The notes beneath the pieces were generated by a model, which ran no database searches, was not told where the DNA came from, and worked only from the letters and a program-made list of their open reading frames with translations. 7,316 nt of DNA. It comes from JBFWQM01 sp050249455 (GTDB lineage: Bacteria > Pseudomonadota > Alphaproteobacteria > MPNO01 > VGEU01). This document shows, one piece after another, positions 6,253 to 7,316 of this stretch (its first letter is position 1; the number at the start of each line of letters is the position of its first letter). Position numbers and translations under genes: made by a program. The DNA is taken from assembly GCA_050249455.1 (NCBI GenBank), contig JBFWQM010000253.1:1-7316 (forward strand), read 5' to 3'.

Positions 6253-7316
6253 ATGGCCCAGGCGAAGACCAAGGCGAAGGCGAAGAAGACCGGCAGGGCG
6301 GCGGCGCGCGTCGCCGTCACCCGGCACGGCATGCGCATCGACGACGACGTCTACGTCACGATGCGCGACGGCACCCGGATCGCGGTGCGCGTCTACCGTC
6401 CCGATGCGGAGGGCGCGTTCCCGACCCTGTTCGCCGCCTCGCCGTACCAGTACATCACCGACGACCTGCCGCACAGCCGGCTGTTCCTGTGGCGCGAGGT
6501 CGGGCCGGTCGAGTGGTACGTCGAGAACGGCTACGCCTACGTCCACGCCGACGTGCGCGGCACCGGCAAGTCGGAGGGCACCTTCCGGCTGTGCGACGTC
6601 GAGGAGCAGCGCGACTACTACGAGCTGATCGAGTGGGCGGCGCGCCAGCCGTGGTCGTCGGGCAAGGTCGGCGGCATCGGCCAGTCGTATTACGCCTGGT
6701 CGCAGTGGTTCATGGGCATCGTCAACCCGCCGTCTCTGGCGTGCATCGCGCCCTATGACGGCGCGGTCGACATGTATCGCGGCGTCACCTACCACGGCGG
6801 CATCTACTGCGAGTTCATGACCTACTGGGCCAACATGGTGCGGGCCAACAATCTGCACCGCGCCGCCAACCGGCCGACCGGCAAGGCGATGACCCACGAC
6901 CTCGCGTGGGACTTCATCGCGCACCAGACCTACGACGATTGGTGGCGCGAGCGGTCGGCGTGGGAGCGGCTGTCGGAGATCAAGGTGCCGACCTACTCCA
7001 TCGGCCACTGGGGCAAGATGGGGCTGCACCTGCGCGGCAACATCCTGGGCTACGAGGACGTCAAGGCGCCCAAGAAGCTGACCGTCACCGGCGCCAAGGA
7101 CGTGTTCGAGGCGCACGACCTGTTCGACCAGATCGACTACCACAAGAACGAGCTGCTGCCGTTCTACGACTATCACCTGAAGGGCGCGAAGAACGGCTTC
7201 ATGAGCGGCAAGCCGGTGAAGCTCTATGTCCGCGGCGCCGACCGCTGGCGCGAGGACGACGCCTGGCCGCCCAAGGGCACGCGCTACACGCCGTTCTATT
7301 TGCGCCGGCGCCATTC
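6253..7316 (+). CDS. CocE/NonD-type alpha/beta hydrolase (3' end outside window)
   Basis: Serine hydrolase related to the cocaine esterase/X-Pro dipeptidyl-peptidase S15 group; members cleave esters or amides. The frame is open from ATG 6253 to the window end, giving 354 residues with no stop, so the C-terminal jelly-roll domain is mostly missing. Visible family features are MRDGTRIAVRVYRP (37-50), GYAYVHADVRGTGKSEG (93-109), the segment QRDYYELIEWAARQPWSSG (119-137), and the nucleophile elbow GIGQSYYAW (141-149) with Ser145. The region GHWGKMGLHLRG (251-262) is where cocaine esterase carries its catalytic Asp in WYDG, but Lys255 is found here. Residues 2-20 are rich in Lys and Ala, with no signal peptide, so the protein is probably cytoplasmic. 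A GTG at 6244 overlapping the FAH stop (GTGA), or the ATG at 6331, are alternative starts; no strong ribosome binding site decides. Probably co-transcribed with the FAH-family gene. Confidence 0.85.
   Translation, partial: MAQAKTKAKAKKTGRAAARVAVTRHGMRIDDDVYVTMRDGTRIAVRVYRPDAEGAFPTLFAASPYQYITDDLPHSRLFLWREVGPVEWYVENGYAYVHADVRGTGKSEGTFRLCDVEEQRDYYELIEWAARQPWSSGKVGGIGQSYYAWSQWFMGIVNPPSLACIAPYDGAVDMYRGVTYHGGIYCEFMTYWANMVRANNLHRAANRPTGKAMTHDLAWDFIAHQTYDDWWRERSAWERLSEIKVPTYSIGHWGKMGLHLRGNILGYEDVKAPKKLTVTGAKDVFEAHDLFDQIDYHKNELLPFYDYHLKGAKNGFMSGKPVKLYVRGADRWREDDAWPPKGTRYTPFYLRRRH

Noticed and set aside
5968..7314. A 448-codon minus-strand open frame opposite the FAH-family and CocE-like genes
   Set aside because: The plus strand encodes conserved catalytic motifs throughout. 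The minus frame is a low-complexity shadow.

Overview
The window is a GC-rich, gene-dense, all plus-strand stretch of a bacterial chromosome. The codon use (almost always G or C in third position), the gene style and the promoter-like elements suggest a Proteobacterium, most likely an alphaproteobacterium. That placement is an inference, since no rRNA or marker gene is present. Everything visible belongs to one theme: a TRAP (tripartite ATP-independent periplasmic) transporter locus followed by two hydrolases.

Layout: (1) the 3' part of a first dctP-type substrate-binding protein gene (1-750, cut by the window edge); (2) a second complete copy (924-1988); (3) a third complete copy (2225-3289); (4) dctQ, the small membrane subunit (3296-3889); (5) dctM, the large membrane subunit (3889-5202); (6) a fumarylacetoacetate hydrolase (FAH) family enzyme (5267-6247); (7) a CocE/NonD-type serine hydrolase running off the right edge (6253-7316). 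No gap exceeds 240 bases. There is no transposase, tRNA, rRNA, CRISPR array or regulator gene.

How it should work: the secreted binding proteins capture a small, probably organic-acid-like solute in the periplasm and deliver it to the single DctQ-DctM membrane pair for ion-coupled uptake. The FAH enzyme and the CocE-like hydrolase could then split the imported compound. Only the third binding protein is tightly coupled to dctQM (6-nt gap, then a 1-nt overlap). The first two copies are each followed by a perfect GC-rich hairpin, and then, at exactly the same distance, by a promoter-like element TTGCCC-N17-TAATGT. Each copy therefore looks like its own expression module.

The most notable points are: three tandem binding-protein paralogues serving one membrane pair; the duplicated hairpin-plus-promoter cassette; a mosaic of synonymous-site similarity that suggests gene conversion among the copies; the replacement in all three copies of the arginine that normally clamps the substrate carboxylate in TRAP binding proteins; and an atypical catalytic triad in the CocE-like hydrolase. 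The window does not reveal the substrate.
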